A stretch of DNA of 64,000 bases from Polynucleobacter necessarius (GTDB lineage: Bacteria; Pseudomonadota; Gammaproteobacteria; Burkholderiales; Burkholderiaceae). Positions 1 to 9,445 of the stretch are shown here, one piece after another. The stretch's first letter is position 1; the number at the start of each line of letters is the position of its first letter. The position numbers were made by a program, and so were the translations under genes. Location: assembly GCF_900095205.1 (NCBI RefSeq), contig NZ_LT606951.1, forward strand, positions 992,001 through 1,056,000, in the 5' to 3' direction. Below the pieces are notes generated by a model. That model was not told the DNA's origin, made no database searches, and saw only the letters and a program-made list of their open reading frames with translations.

Positions 1-193
1 TTAGGCTGCCAAAGACAAGAATCATCACCAAGCTAACCCATTGCATCGCATCTATCTTGCGATGGCGGTAATAGACCCACAGTATTTGTCCTATGGTCGC
101 AACCATTGCAACAATGGTGGCAGTGTAAGTATCACCAAATTTGAAGGCTATAAAAAAGAGGATGATGGGGAAGAGGTCAAATAAAAATTTCAT
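1..193 (-). CDS. yciB: Septation protein A / inner membrane protein YciB (partial, N-terminal 64 residues)
   Basis: The reading frame starts at ATG 193-191 and runs off the left edge without a stop. The visible protein begins [20 protein letters not shown], followed by a second hydrophobic stretch and [15 protein letters not shown], the typical start of the IspZ/YciB family of polytopic inner membrane proteins implicated in cell-envelope synthesis and septation. The dense hydrophobic segments support membrane location. It lies 22 bp downstream of msrB on the same strand. The C-terminal two thirds are outside the window, so integrity of the whole gene cannot be judged. Confidence 0.85.
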   Translation of the reverse strand, partial: MKFLFDLFPIILFFIAFKFGDTYTATIVAMVATIGQILWVYYRHRKIDAMQWVSLVMILVFGSL

Positions 194-215
194 TTACGAA
201 TTATCCAGTAATTTT

Positions 216-629
216 TTATTCGAGATCTTTTATAGGGACCGCATTTTTACTAGGCTCAAAGGTCAATGAAGCGGAGTTAATGCAATAGCGAAGCCCAGTA
301 GGCATGGGACCATCGTCAAATACGTGCCCTAAATGCGCATCACAGTTGGCGCAACGCACTTCAGTGCGGATCATGCCATGACTGGTATCACGTACTTCTT
401 TTATGGATGCCGGCGCTTCGGGGGCGTTATAACTGGGCCACCCGCAACCCGCATCAAATTTGGTTTCCGATAAAAAGAGGGGGGTTTCGCAACAAATGCA
501 TTTGTAACTACCTCGATCCCAGTGATCCCAGTACTTGCCAGTAAATGGACGTTCAGTAGCAGCTTCGCGTGTAACGCGGTACTCAACATCACTGAGTAGT
601 TGCCTATATTCTTGGTCAGTTTTTTTCAT
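216..629 (-). CDS. msrB: Peptide methionine (R)-S-oxide reductase MsrB
   Basis: MsrB reduces methionine-R-sulfoxide in proteins using thioredoxin. The 137-residue product has the full family length. Two zinc-binding CxxC pairs are visible (CICC near residue 44 and CANC near residue 93), a GCGWPSY motif near 62, and the catalytic cysteine in [11 protein letters not shown] near 116, so it is the cysteine rather than selenocysteine form. It is intact, between yciB and the broken selO. Retention of oxidative protein repair here contrasts with loss of the redox chaperone Hsp33 elsewhere in the window. Confidence 0.95.
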   Translation of the reverse strand: MKKTDQEYRQLLSDVEYRVTREAATERPFTGKYWDHWDRGSYKCICCETPLFLSETKFDAGCGWPSYNAPEAPASIKEVRDTSHGMIRTEVRCANCDAHLGHVFDDGPMPTGLRYCINSASLTFEPSKNAVPIKDLE

Positions 630-666
630 AAATGTTCTAAGAGGATGATTTGCTTTTTACGAAGAG

Positions 667-2130
667 TTACGATGAACAGCTAACCTCTACCGAGGGAAAA
701 TTATCAGGCGGTGAAGTTGCATAAGATTCGTACTCACTCTGCTCGGCATATGGCTTACTTAATATATTGAGAAGTTTTTCTACCTCAGAAAAATCTTTAT
801 TCTGCGCCTTTTCAATAGCAATTTGCGCTAAATGATTTCGTAAAACATATTTTGGATTCACTAGATTCATCATTTCTTGACGCTGCAAACCAACAATCGA
901 TTCATTTCTTAAGCGGGCAATGTAATCACTAAACCATCGTTCAATTTCTTCTCGATTGATAAAATCATCCTTCAAGGATGATTTGTGAAGGGTGCATCGT
1001 CATTTCGACCTTACCAAGATTTCGAAAGAATTTCGTAAAATCAACCCTAGACTCATGCATCATCTGCAAAAGCCTTTCGATCAGAGCGACATCACCTTCA
1101 TGGGATACAAAAAGCCCAACTTTTTTCTAAATAAATCTTGCCAGGTTTGCGCATAAATGACCGGAAACTCTTCTAGAACCTCGCGCAAAAGGTTTTGCGC
1201 TGCCTCCCCAGATTGAAGCTCTACCAATGGAATCATTGCACTAGCAAGACACGCCATATTCCAATGCATGATCTGCGGTTGTCGATGATAGGCGTATCTG
1301 CCACCCCGATCACTATGATTGCAAATGTGATCGATTTGAAATTGATCCAAAAATCCATAAGGGCCGTAATCCATTGTCAAGCCAAGCACGCTAATGTTGT
1401 CGCTATTAAGTACTCCATGACAGAAACTGACCGCTTGCCATTGTGCAACTAACTTTGCATTGCGCTCACATATAGCCTTGAATAAAACCAAATAGGGATT
1501 GTCAACATCAAGACAATCGGGATAGTGCTGTTGCATCAGAGAATCAGCAAGCTCTTTTAGGCGTTCAATATTTTGCAAGGAGGCAAAATGCTCGAAGTGG
1601 CCAACCCGAATAAAGCTTGGGGCTAGGCGAGCACAAACTGCAGCAGTCTCCATGGTCTCTCTTCTGACTGGTAAATCAGAACCAACTATCGATAACGCCC
1701 TAGTGGTTGGAATACCCAGTGCATACATTGCCTCGCTACAGAGAAATTCTCTAATAGAGGATCGGAGTACAGCACGGCCATCACCCATGCGTGAAAATTG
1801 AGTTTTACCCGCCCCTTTAAGCTGCAATTCCTGTCCAGCAATATCACCTAACAATATGGCGCGACCGTCACCAAGCTGTCCAGCCCAAACACCAAATTGA
1901 TGACCGCTGTAGACAGTGGCGATTGGATTTGAGAATTGATGCTTTGATGTGCTTAACTCATTACCCGCCAAAACAGGTAACCAAGACTGATCAAGAGGAA
2001 AATTATTCTCATTAAGTGGAATATTGACTAATTTGGCGGCCGAAGGTGAAAAGGCAACCCAGCAAGGATCAGGTATTGAGGTCGGCAAGGTGGATTGGCA
2101 AACATCGTCGCCAGTTAAAGTAAAAGCCAT
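667..2130 (-). pseudogene. selO: SelO/YdiU protein AMPylase, frameshifted
   Basis: The SelO family consists of pseudokinase-fold enzymes that transfer AMP to proteins. The first 340 codons (from ATG 2130) read cleanly, with YSGHQFGVWAGQLGDGRA, GKTQFSRMGDGRAVLRSS and LGLTMDYGPYGFLD all present. Near 1115 the frame shifts by one base: the continuation GLFVSHEGDVALIERL lies in another frame. A second shift near 980 moves to the third frame, where the C-terminal part (NPKYVLRNHLAQ) ends in the characteristic VSCSS. The three segments together give the normal ~480-residue length, so the gene was whole until recently. Broken by two small indels with little further loss. Confidence 0.9.
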
Positions 2131-2185
2131 GAAGTCTATTCTAGGAGTATTTCCAAAATTGCGTACATCCCTCTAAAATCTTCTT

Positions 2186-2668
2186 ATGAATATAACAAGT
2201 ACAAATTAATCCACAGACTCAACTAGCCAATCTAGGCGAGGAATTAAATGTTCCTTTTTTAAAGCTTCTTGGGGTTCGTTGTTTAAGTACCGGGATGGGC
2301 AAAGGTGAGATTTTGCTAGCCTTGAAACTAGAGCACAACAATACATGGGAAGTGGCACATGGTGGTGTTCTCTCTTAACACTGATGGATGTAGCGATGGC
2401 TGTGGCAGCTCGCTCTGGTGATCCAGGTGACCGCAGTGTTGTGACGATTGAAATGAAAAATAATTTTATGCAAGCCGCTACTGGCGTACTCCGGGTGAAG
2501 ACTGATACAGTTCGGAGAACAACCACAATGGCATTTTGTGAGGCTAAATTATATAACGATCAAGGTGAAATTTGCTGTATGGCAACCGGGACTTTTAAAT
2601 ACCTAAAGCGTCTAGCAACTCGCAATGCAGATGGTGAGCGGGTAATCAACGACGATAGCCGACTTTAA
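2186..2668 (+). pseudogene. PaaI-like hotdog-fold thioesterase, frameshifted
   Basis: The segment VAHGGVL followed by LMDVAMAVAAR is the HGG active-site region of PaaI/YbgC-type acyl-CoA thioesterases. It is split by a one-base frameshift around 2370-2380. A second defect sits at the very start: ATG 2186 runs into a stop after seven codons, while the conserved N-terminal part (LGEELNVPFLKLLG) is in another frame. The C-terminal part reads cleanly to TAA at 2668. Substrate cannot be told. Divergent from selO with about 55 bp between them. Confidence 0.8.
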
Positions 2669-2673
2669 TACCT

Positions 2674-3531
2674 CTACACAGATAAATTAGAGTCAGATGC
2701 TGAGCTCAGTGCACCAGTAACAACATTATGACCAACAGTTCCAGAGGCATCAAAGCGGCGCTCAACTAATTCAAATTGACCGTCTTTTCGAACTCTGAGT
2801 ACTGTACTGGAGCGGGTCCCATAATTTGGAGTCTTAACAAATGCAGGGGAAAGTGCTTTCTCCCAGTCCTTACTAACACCAGTATTTGGTAACTCATGAT
2901 CGCTAGCGTAGTGCGTGTCAGATAAAAGCTTTAGATACTGATCCGCATTTTTAAGCTGCCCTTGATCCATGGCCAATGCCTGCGCAAAAGCTGCTACACG
3001 ATGGTTTACTTTTGGCCAGGGGGTATCTAGCATGGCATTAGATAGACCATAGACCCCGGGCTCAAGCGCTTTTTGTGGAAATATTTTGCGCGGACGCAGA
3101 CTTTGCCCCATTAGCATACGATTGCTTACCCAATGCATCTCAGCATTCGCAGGACCACTCAAATTTGCTATCAACAAATTAAAACCGTTGTACTGCTGAA
3201 ATCGTTTTGCATTTCCTTCGATAAATTGACTAGGGTTATCCTTGCTTGTTAAGTACATTAAAGAAAGTTCGCCGCGTGTTCTCGCGTCAGGATTTTTTTC
3301 ACTAGGAGCACGTACATTTGTGAGGGCTGCAAATTTTCCAGTCTTGGTAAAACCAAGCCATGTACCCGGACTTCCAAGTGCATCAGCACGATCTCTTCCC
3401 GCCAAGACATGAGGATGCTCTGACCACCAAGTAACACCCTCTGTATCACGCTCATAAAACTCGTCACGATTCGCCGCTACCACTAAAGAGTAGTCGGGGT
3501 GAGAATTCCATGCGAATAAGATGAGACACAT
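2674..3531 (-). CDS. NRDE-family protein (TANGO2/Ser-Thr-rich T10 homologue)
   Basis: The protein begins MCLILFAWNSHPDYSLVVAANRDEF; the Cys2 and the NRDE motif near residue 20 define the NRDE/TANGO2 family, an N-terminal-nucleophile-like fold whose bacterial role is not established. I place the start at ATG 3531 because Cys must be residue 2; the open frame extends 13 codons further upstream but into the ygfZ stop region. The length of 285 residues is normal for bacterial members. It lies 7 bp downstream of ygfZ on the same strand, so probably co-transcribed. It appears intact. The function beyond family membership is unknown. Confidence 0.85.
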   Translation of the reverse strand: MCLILFAWNSHPDYSLVVAANRDEFYERDTEGVTWWSEHPHVLAGRDRADALGSPGTWLGFTKTGKFAALTNVRAPSEKNPDARTRGELSLMYLTSKDNPSQFIEGNAKRFQQYNGFNLLIANLSGPANAEMHWVSNRMLMGQSLRPRKIFPQKALEPGVYGLSNAMLDTPWPKVNHRVAAFAQALAMDQGQLKNADQYLKLLSDTHYASDHELPNTGVSKDWEKALSPAFVKTPNYGTRSSTVLRVRKDGQFELVERRFDASGTVGHNVVTGALSSASDSNLSV

Positions 3532-3538
3532 AAGGGGG

Positions 3539-4540
3539 TTAAATTTCCAGTAAAGGGTAAGGCAATGCATCTGTTTTTAACACAGGTCCTGTGACGCTAC
3601 CAATATGAATTTCACCATTCTCAAGTGCTTCAAGCTTGCATTCAATCTGCAAATCCATTCGATTTTGTTCACTAGACCGCCATGCCGATAAAACTACTAT
3701 TCCGGCCGGTTGGGTTGGATCTTGATCATGAAAAAGTTCAGCACCAGGAGTAACTAGACCTTCATCCAATGATGCACCATCAACGTGAGCTAGCTGCAGC
3801 CTTCGTTTAATTGCTCCACGATATTGACTGCGCGCAACAATTTCCTGACCTGGGTAGCAACCTTTTTTAAAATCAACACCAGCAACAGATTCAAAATTAA
3901 TCATTTGAGGAACAAATGCTTCTTGAGTTGCTAGAACAATGCGTGGAATTGCGCTCAGCACTTCTAGCTCGTTCCACACATTCAGTATCTCGCCGGAATC
4001 CTGCCCCTTAATAAAGTCATCCTTTGGTCCAGCCATCAGAAGGCGCGCGACAGATTGCCCATCAATCAAAACATCTGGCAAGCGCAAGGCAACTTCATTG
4101 GCATTTCTTTTAGTATCTGAAATTTGGTTTACTGAACCATACAACCCATGGACAGCCCATTTCGCAGAGAGATCTATGACCTTCACTTTTGAGCGCAAGA
4201 CATACATAGCCAAACGTTTAGCGGTGCTGGCAGCAATGTCTTTTGAAATAAATAAAATAAAACGGTCATCAGTTGCGGATGGAAAAAGACCAATCCAAGC
4301 ACTTGCCAGCAATCTTCCTTTGGGATTGCAATAACCTACTAGACGGGCAGCAGAGTAGCCATAAGCCTGTTGCTCAGCTAGAGTTGGAGTAAGCCCTAGT
4401 ACTGAATTGGTTAATTGGTTTTGCAAAAAGGCTGAAGCGTCCGTTCCTTCCACCGAAATTACACTCCATTGATCCAAATAACAGGGGAGCAGGGCAGGGT
4501 TATTCAAGTAGTTTTGCACGGTTTGGGGGGTATTGGTCAT
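3539..4540 (-). CDS. ygfZ: Folate-binding protein YgfZ (Fe-S cluster repair, GcvT-like)
   Basis: YgfZ is a tetrahydrofolate-dependent protein related to the glycine-cleavage T protein and needed for function of some Fe-S enzymes. The signature KGCYPGQEIVARSQYRG, including the conserved Cys, is visible at about residue 235. The 333-residue length fits. The start at ATG 4540 (MTNTPQTVQNYL) is chosen because the open frame upstream runs into the divergent mltG reading frame and has no family similarity. The gap to the divergent mltG ATG at 4561 is only 20 bp, so the two promoters must overlap the opposing genes. Confidence 0.9.
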   Translation of the reverse strand: MTNTPQTVQNYLNNPALLPCYLDQWSVISVEGTDASAFLQNQLTNSVLGLTPTLAEQQAYGYSAARLVGYCNPKGRLLASAWIGLFPSATDDRFILFISKDIAASTAKRLAMYVLRSKVKVIDLSAKWAVHGLYGSVNQISDTKRNANEVALRLPDVLIDGQSVARLLMAGPKDDFIKGQDSGEILNVWNELEVLSAIPRIVLATQEAFVPQMINFESVAGVDFKKGCYPGQEIVARSQYRGAIKRRLQLAHVDGASLDEGLVTPGAELFHDQDPTQPAGIVVLSAWRSSEQNRMDLQIECKLEALENGEIHIGSVTGPVLKTDALPYPLLEI

Positions 4541-4560
4541 GACCCTTTTATCATAGCCTG

Positions 4561-5643
4561 ATGAGCAGAAAAATTCAGGGAAGAACCCTTTTTGTAAAGA
4601 AAAAACTCCGAATGGAAAATTCAAACCCTGGCTTGCCTTTTTTATAGCCACACTTGGATTGCTTTATGGTGGTATTTTCATATTGCCAGTAGTTCCCGAT
4701 CGCCCCAATGTTGAGGGTGGGTCTGCTTATAGGGCAAAAATTAACCCTCACTCAAGTCTTTCGAGCATTGCAGAGCAACTTCGCCAACAAGGCATATCAG
4801 TGAATTCGGTGACTATACAAATTGGAACTAGAACTTTATTTGTGGCCTCAAAACTGAAGCCGGGAACTTATTTATTTCCAAATGGCGCCAGCCTTGGAAA
4901 AGTACTGCTACAGATCGCCCGTGGCGATCGCGTTAAAGAAAGCATAGCCATTATCCCAGGCATGACAATTTGGTAGCTAAAGGCGTTTATAGACTCACAC
5001 CCAGCCCTTATCCATCAAACCAAGGGGGGATGGAGCAATAGAGAGCTAATTACCCTTCTAAAATTGAGCTATCCCAGCGATGAAGGAATTTTTCTTCCAG
5101 ATACCTATGTATTCGATCCTGATGAGTTGGATCTAGATATTTATCGGAGAGCTGCCTCGGGTATAAAAAAACAGCTCTCGCAAAGCTGGGAACAAAGACA
5201 GCAGGACTTGCCTCTTAAAATGGCCTCTACGAGCTCTTAATTTTGGCATCCATAGTTGAAAAGAAACAGGGAAACTGAGCGACAGAGAAATGCTCTCTGC
5301 AGTCTTTATCAACCGACTTAATAAGGGAATGCCACTGCAAACCGATCCCACCGTTATTTATGGAATAGAGCCCAAATTTGATGGGAATCTAAGAAAAGCA
5401 GATTTACGTAAAGACACTGCCTACAATACCTATATGCATAAAGGATTGCCACCCACCCCAATAGCAATGCCCAGCAAGGAGTCCATCCTAGCTGCAGCAC
5501 ATCCCGCCAAGAGCAAGGCCCTATTCTTCGTAGCTAAAGGGGATGGAAATAGTCACTTTTCTGAAACTCTAAAAGAGCATGAATCTGCCGTAGATCGATA
5601 TCAACGTAAGATTGCGCCTAACAAAGCCCTCCAATTAAATTGA
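4561..5643 (+). pseudogene. mltG: Endolytic peptidoglycan transglycosylase MltG (YceG), multiply frameshifted
   Basis: MltG is an inner-membrane lytic transglycosylase that cleaves nascent glycan strands. Recognisable segments occur in order but in changing frames: a membrane anchor around 4640-4690, the LysM-like part (4690-4975), the middle part with LKLSYPSDEGIFLPDTYVF (around 5060-5130), and the C-terminal part with MPLQTDPTVIYG (around 5330) and LPPTPIAMP. Breaks lie near 4635, 4975, 5220 and 5260. The catalytic glutamate block should read ASIVEKETGKLSDRE; here a one-base deletion falls directly after VEK (about 5258). Non-functional. It heads the conserved mltG-tmk-holB-tatD order. Confidence 0.9.
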
Positions 5644-5650
5644 TTTGCAT

Positions 5651-6289
5651 ATGAACTCAGCACACTCAGGATATTTCATTAGCTTCGAAGGGATCGACGG
5701 TGCAGGTAAAAGTACCCATATAGATGCTTTTCGTGCTCTTATGCAAGAACGCTTCCCCAATCGTGAAGTGATGATGACACGAGAACCTGGCGGGACAACT
5801 CTTGGCGAGCAATTACGCAAACTACTCTTAGATACCCCAATGAATTTAGAGACTGAAGTATTGCTGATGTTTGCAGCACGCAAAGAGCATATTGCGCAGG
5901 TAATAGAGCCTGCACTTCAATCTAGCAAGATCATTATTTCAGACCGTTTTACCGATGCCAGTTTTGCCTATCAAGGCGGAGGAAGAGGCTTAAGTTTAAA
6001 TAAATTAGATGATTTAGAGCGCTGGGTTCAAGGACGCACAGATGGATCTCTATTGCAACCCAATCTAACAATCTTGTTTGATCTTCCTGGTGAAGTTGCT
6101 GAAGCCCGTCGCTCCAAGGTTCGAGCGCCCGATAAGTTTGAAAAGATGGATTTAGACTTTTTTGAAAGGGTTCGTCAAGAATATTTGCGCCGAGCCAAAG
6201 AAGATCCGAATCGCTTCCATTTAGTCGATGCCACGCAAACCCCTGAAGCCATTTGGAACGGCTTGAAATCCATTGAGATAACAATTTAA
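5651..6289 (+). CDS. tmk: Thymidylate kinase
   Basis: Phosphorylates dTMP to dTDP with ATP. The P-loop [14 protein letters not shown] lies near residue 10, the substrate-binding arginine motif TREPGGT near 40, and [17 protein letters not shown] near 95. About 212 residues is the family length. The first ATG is at 5651; an in-frame TTG six bases earlier is possible but has no better ribosome site. It starts a few bases after the end of the mltG relic and is followed directly by holB, so the intact genes of this operon are probably expressed through the mltG relic. Confidence 0.93.
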   Translation: MNSAHSGYFISFEGIDGAGKSTHIDAFRALMQERFPNREVMMTREPGGTTLGEQLRKLLLDTPMNLETEVLLMFAARKEHIAQVIEPALQSSKIIISDRFTDASFAYQGGGRGLSLNKLDDLERWVQGRTDGSLLQPNLTILFDLPGEVAEARRSKVRAPDKFEKMDLDFFERVRQEYLRRAKEDPNRFHLVDATQTPEAIWNGLKSIEITI

Positions 6290-7426
6290 GTGAATGAAGC
6301 AATGCATGATCTAGAACAAGGAGCCCATATAGCGCCTTGGCTTAAGCCCTTGTGGGATAGTTTAGATTTTCAGAAATTTCCCAATGCGATTTTGTTGCAT
6401 GGTCAATCCGGTATCGGTAAGTCTGCTTTTTCAGTTGAATTGGCTAGGGCACTGCTTTGTGAAAACTCTAGCCTTATCCTGAGGCCTTGCAATCAATGTG
6501 AAGCTTGTAATTGGTTTAACTCCGGCAATCATCCTGACTTTATTGCTCTTGTTCCCGAAACACATCGAAAACTCTTGCCCCACGCTGAATATCAAAGCGA
6601 TGAACCAACAAAAAAAGGAAAGCCCGCTCGAGAGGACGGTGATAGTGAATCTAGCGAGAGAAAAGAAAAGAAAAATATTTCAATAGAAGAAACACGCCAA
6701 GCGATTGAAAACCTGGCAATCGGATCGCATCGGGGCGGCAATCGCGTGATATTAATTTATCCACTCGAAATGTTGCGCTCAGATTCGGCGAACACATTAC
6801 TGAAGTCTCTCGAAGAGCCTCCGTCGAATACTATTTTTATCTTGATTGCAGATCGAGTTGATCGGGTTTTACCCACGATCAGATCGCGGTGCAGACTCTT
6901 AACTGCCCCTCGGCCAGATCGTGATCAAGGCTTAGCTTGGTTAAAAATACAATTGTCCGCTGTTGATGGGATGGCAATTAATACCAATGATGCCGAAGCG
7001 ATTTATGACGAGCAAGGAGGCGCTCCCTTCTCGGTACTGGACTCGCTTATCGCGCGACACTACAAAGATGAATTAACAATCTCAATTTTGGCTTCACGTC
7101 ATTTGCTACAGTCAATGGCCCAAGGGGATAGGATTAATTGGCTTGAAACAGCAGAAAAAATTCATAAAGCACGTTATGGATTTTTATTGGCCATTATGCA
7201 ACGCTGGGTCTCTGATTTGCAATCGGTTAAGCAGGGTGGTGAGCCACGCTATTATCCTAAGCACTTGACGACACTACGCGGACTCTCGGATATGGCGAGA
7301 ACCTCAAAAATGCTGCAATTTTGGCAATCCCTCATCAATGCCCGTCGCCATGAAAATCATCCATTGGCCAATAGAATTCAGATAGAAGCACTACTTTCCC
7401 AATACCAGCTAATCTTTAAGGATTAG
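6290..7426 (+). CDS. holB: DNA polymerase III subunit delta'
   Basis: A clamp-loader subunit of the replicase. Visible features: HGQSGIGKSAF P-loop near residue 38; the zinc-binding cysteines in CNQCEACNWF near 69-76; and LKSLEEPPSNTIFILIA with a sensor arginine region (IRSRC) near 180-205. The 378-residue length is in range, with a basic, probably disordered insert around residues 105-130 (KKGKPAREDGDSESSERKE). The GTG at 6290 immediately follows the tmk stop; ATG 6302 (residue 5) is an equally plausible start. Essential and intact. Confidence 0.9.
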   Translation: MNEAMHDLEQGAHIAPWLKPLWDSLDFQKFPNAILLHGQSGIGKSAFSVELARALLCENSSLILRPCNQCEACNWFNSGNHPDFIALVPETHRKLLPHAEYQSDEPTKKGKPAREDGDSESSERKEKKNISIEETRQAIENLAIGSHRGGNRVILIYPLEMLRSDSANTLLKSLEEPPSNTIFILIADRVDRVLPTIRSRCRLLTAPRPDRDQGLAWLKIQLSAVDGMAINTNDAEAIYDEQGGAPFSVLDSLIARHYKDELTISILASRHLLQSMAQGDRINWLETAEKIHKARYGFLLAIMQRWVSDLQSVKQGGEPRYYPKHLTTLRGLSDMARTSKMLQFWQSLINARRHENHPLANRIQIEALLSQYQLIFKD

Positions 7427-7458
7427 AGCGGCGTAAGGCAGACTAAAATAGGGAGGTC

Positions 7459-8247
7459 ATGTTCATAGACTCCCATTGCCACCTAGACTTTCCAGAGTTC
7501 CAATCTCGACTACCTGAGGTTTTGGAAAATATGCGCCTAGCCAAAGTAAGCCATGCATTGTGTGTCTCAGTGGACTTACCAGATTTTCCTAATGTTCTTA
7601 AGCTAGCTCAAGATCACATTAATCTTTATGCCTCGGTAGGTGTTCATCCGGACTATGAGGACGCTCCTGAGCCCACATATGACTTTTTAGTTCAGACCGC
7701 CCTCCAGCATCCTAAAATCATTGCAATCGGTGAGACAGGTCTTGATTACTATCGTATGGGGGATCGTAGTTACGAGTCCATGGAGTGGCAACGTGAACGT
7801 TTTAGAACCCACATTAGAGCGGCCATTGTCTCTAAAAAGCCTTTAATCATCCATACTCGTTCAGCATCCGTAGACACCATCAAAATCCTCAAAGAGGAGG
7901 GCGCTCAGACCATTGGTGGCGTAATGCACTGCTTTACTGAGTCTTATGAGGTTGCAAGGGCGGCGATGGATATGGGTTTTTTCATCTCATTTTCAGGAAT
8001 TGTGACATTCAAGAGCGCGAAAGAACTGCAAGAAACTTGCCAAAAAGTACCTCTAGATCGCATGCTGATTGAGACAGACTCCCCGTACCTACCCCCAATT
8101 CCTTATCGCGGAAAACTCAATGAACCTGCATGGGTATCAAAAGTAGGTGAATTTATTGCACTTTTGAAGAACACTTCAATTGAAGAGTTAGCAAAACATA
8201 CTTCAGATAACTTTTATCAATGTTTTCATATAGATAGAGAATGTTAA
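7459..8247 (+). CDS. tatD: TatD-family metal-dependent deoxyribonuclease
   Basis: TatD/YcfH-type hydrolases are metal-dependent nucleases of the amidohydrolase fold. Metal ligands are visible in order: DSHCHLD at the N-terminus, GETGLDYY near residue 92, IIHTRSA near 130, MHCFTES near 155, and ETDSPYLPP near 205. The length of 262 residues is typical. A good ribosome-binding site (GGGAGGT) lies just before ATG 7459. Its position behind tmk-holB is conserved in many proteobacteria; the intervening pilZ gene often found there is not visible. Confidence 0.92.
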   Translation: MFIDSHCHLDFPEFQSRLPEVLENMRLAKVSHALCVSVDLPDFPNVLKLAQDHINLYASVGVHPDYEDAPEPTYDFLVQTALQHPKIIAIGETGLDYYRMGDRSYESMEWQRERFRTHIRAAIVSKKPLIIHTRSASVDTIKILKEEGAQTIGGVMHCFTESYEVARAAMDMGFFISFSGIVTFKSAKELQETCQKVPLDRMLIETDSPYLPPIPYRGKLNEPAWVSKVGEFIALLKNTSIEELAKHTSDNFYQCFHIDREC

Positions 8248-8954
8248 TGAGAATCAACTTTAATATTTATTCGGTTATTTCTGTTTTATGCTTCTACATA
8301 TATAGCAATGCAATTGCTCAAACCGAAGATCAAATTACGGACTTTACCAAGGCCGCAAAATTTAACGATATTTCCACCGTTAAAGCATTGATTTCCAAAG
8401 GCGTTAGCCCTAATACGACCGATCCAAAGGGCGATCCTATGCTTAACTTGGCGCTAAAGGATAAATCCGATGATGTCATTAGCTACCTGATAAGCAATAA
8501 GTCTACTGACGTTGATTTATCCAATAAATATGGTGAAACGCCGCTGATGATTGCCTCGATTGAGGGAAATTTGCCGGTTGTAAAGATGCTGGTTGAACAA
8601 AGAAAGGCCAAAATTGACCATATTGGATGGGCTCCATTGCATTATGCAAGCTCTAAAGGTCAGCTGGATGTAGCCAAATATCTTATTGCCAATGGAGCAG
8701 TTATAGATTCTCAAAGCCCTGGAAACACAACTCCATTAATGATGGCCGTTCATGCAGGAAACGAAGAATTAATCAAACTTCTATTAGATAAGGGCGCAGA
8801 TCTGCAGCTTCGTAATAACAATGGATTTACTGCGATTGATATAGCCATAATTTATGAGAAGCCTTGGATAGCAGAAGGATTAAGCTCACGCTGGCAAAAA
8901 CTATATAAAAAACCATATGAGGGTCCAAAAGAACTCGGTCAGCCTAAGCCATAA
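8241..8954 (+). CDS. Exported ankyrin-repeat protein
   Basis: An N-terminal hydrophobic stretch (VISVLCFYIYSNAIAQTED) looks like a signal peptide with cleavage after AIA. The rest is a run of about five ankyrin repeats, seen as recurring GETPLMIASIEGNLPVVKML, APLHYASSKGQLDVAKYLI and TTPLMMAVHAGNEELIKLLL, ending in a short basic tail. Ankyrin repeats are protein-binding scaffolds; in free-living relatives such periplasmic proteins are common, while symbionts sometimes use ankyrin proteins at the host interface. No partner can be deduced. The start overlaps the tatD stop (two in-frame ATGs, 8241 and 8247), indicating coupled translation. Intact. Confidence 0.85.
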   Translation: MLMRINFNIYSVISVLCFYIYSNAIAQTEDQITDFTKAAKFNDISTVKALISKGVSPNTTDPKGDPMLNLALKDKSDDVISYLISNKSTDVDLSNKYGETPLMIASIEGNLPVVKMLVEQRKAKIDHIGWAPLHYASSKGQLDVAKYLIANGAVIDSQSPGNTTPLMMAVHAGNEELIKLLLDKGADLQLRNNNGFTAIDIAIIYEKPWIAEGLSSRWQKLYKKPYEGPKELGQPKP

Positions 8955-9086
8955 TAACCTTAATTGCGTATAATCATTATTATGTCAAATAAGATATATT
9001 TGTTATCTAACTACCAATTCCCCAACTATGTTTAACCCTTTTTAAAAATACTGACCTACCTAGACCTAGCATTACTACATTGTTTA

Positions 9087-9439
9087 GTGAGATCAATGCA
9101 GATAATGGGGAGTAGTCAAATCTGGGGCATAGTGGTAATCGCATGCCTTATGTTGGCTGTTCACGCCGCTACGGTCTTGGGGATTGCTGGTGCATTCCAT
9201 GCTATTGACAGAGTGATGACAAGACGACGAATTGTGGGTGCAAGTTTTTTATCCTATTTCATTGCAATCATGTTGGTCATCGCTTTCCATTTTTGCGAAA
9301 TCAATGGCGCATTTTGCCCATCATTATTTCCTTTTCAGGCATTTTTGCAGTTTCTATGTCCGGCGCAGCTCTGTACACCATGATGGGTGCCTTACTGGGT
9401 CACTCCAGCAATGGCTCAAACTCAAGCACTGGGAATTAA
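9087..9439 (+). pseudogene. Two-TM ion channel-like protein lacking its pore region
   Basis: The first part (from GTG 9087; ATG 9096 or 9105 also possible) holds two hydrophobic helices, one with AVHAATVLGIAGAFHAIDR and one ending AIMLVIAFHFCEIN. The frame then breaks near 9300, and the last helix continues in another frame as WRILPIIISFSGIFAVSMSG with a Ser/Gly/Asn-rich tail to TAA at 9439. In two-TM potassium-channel-like proteins of this type the pore helix and TxGYG filter lie between these two segments. Here they are absent, so a deletion plus frameshift is inferred. The family assignment is from pattern memory. Confidence 0.6.
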
Positions 9440-9445
9440 GGGGCT

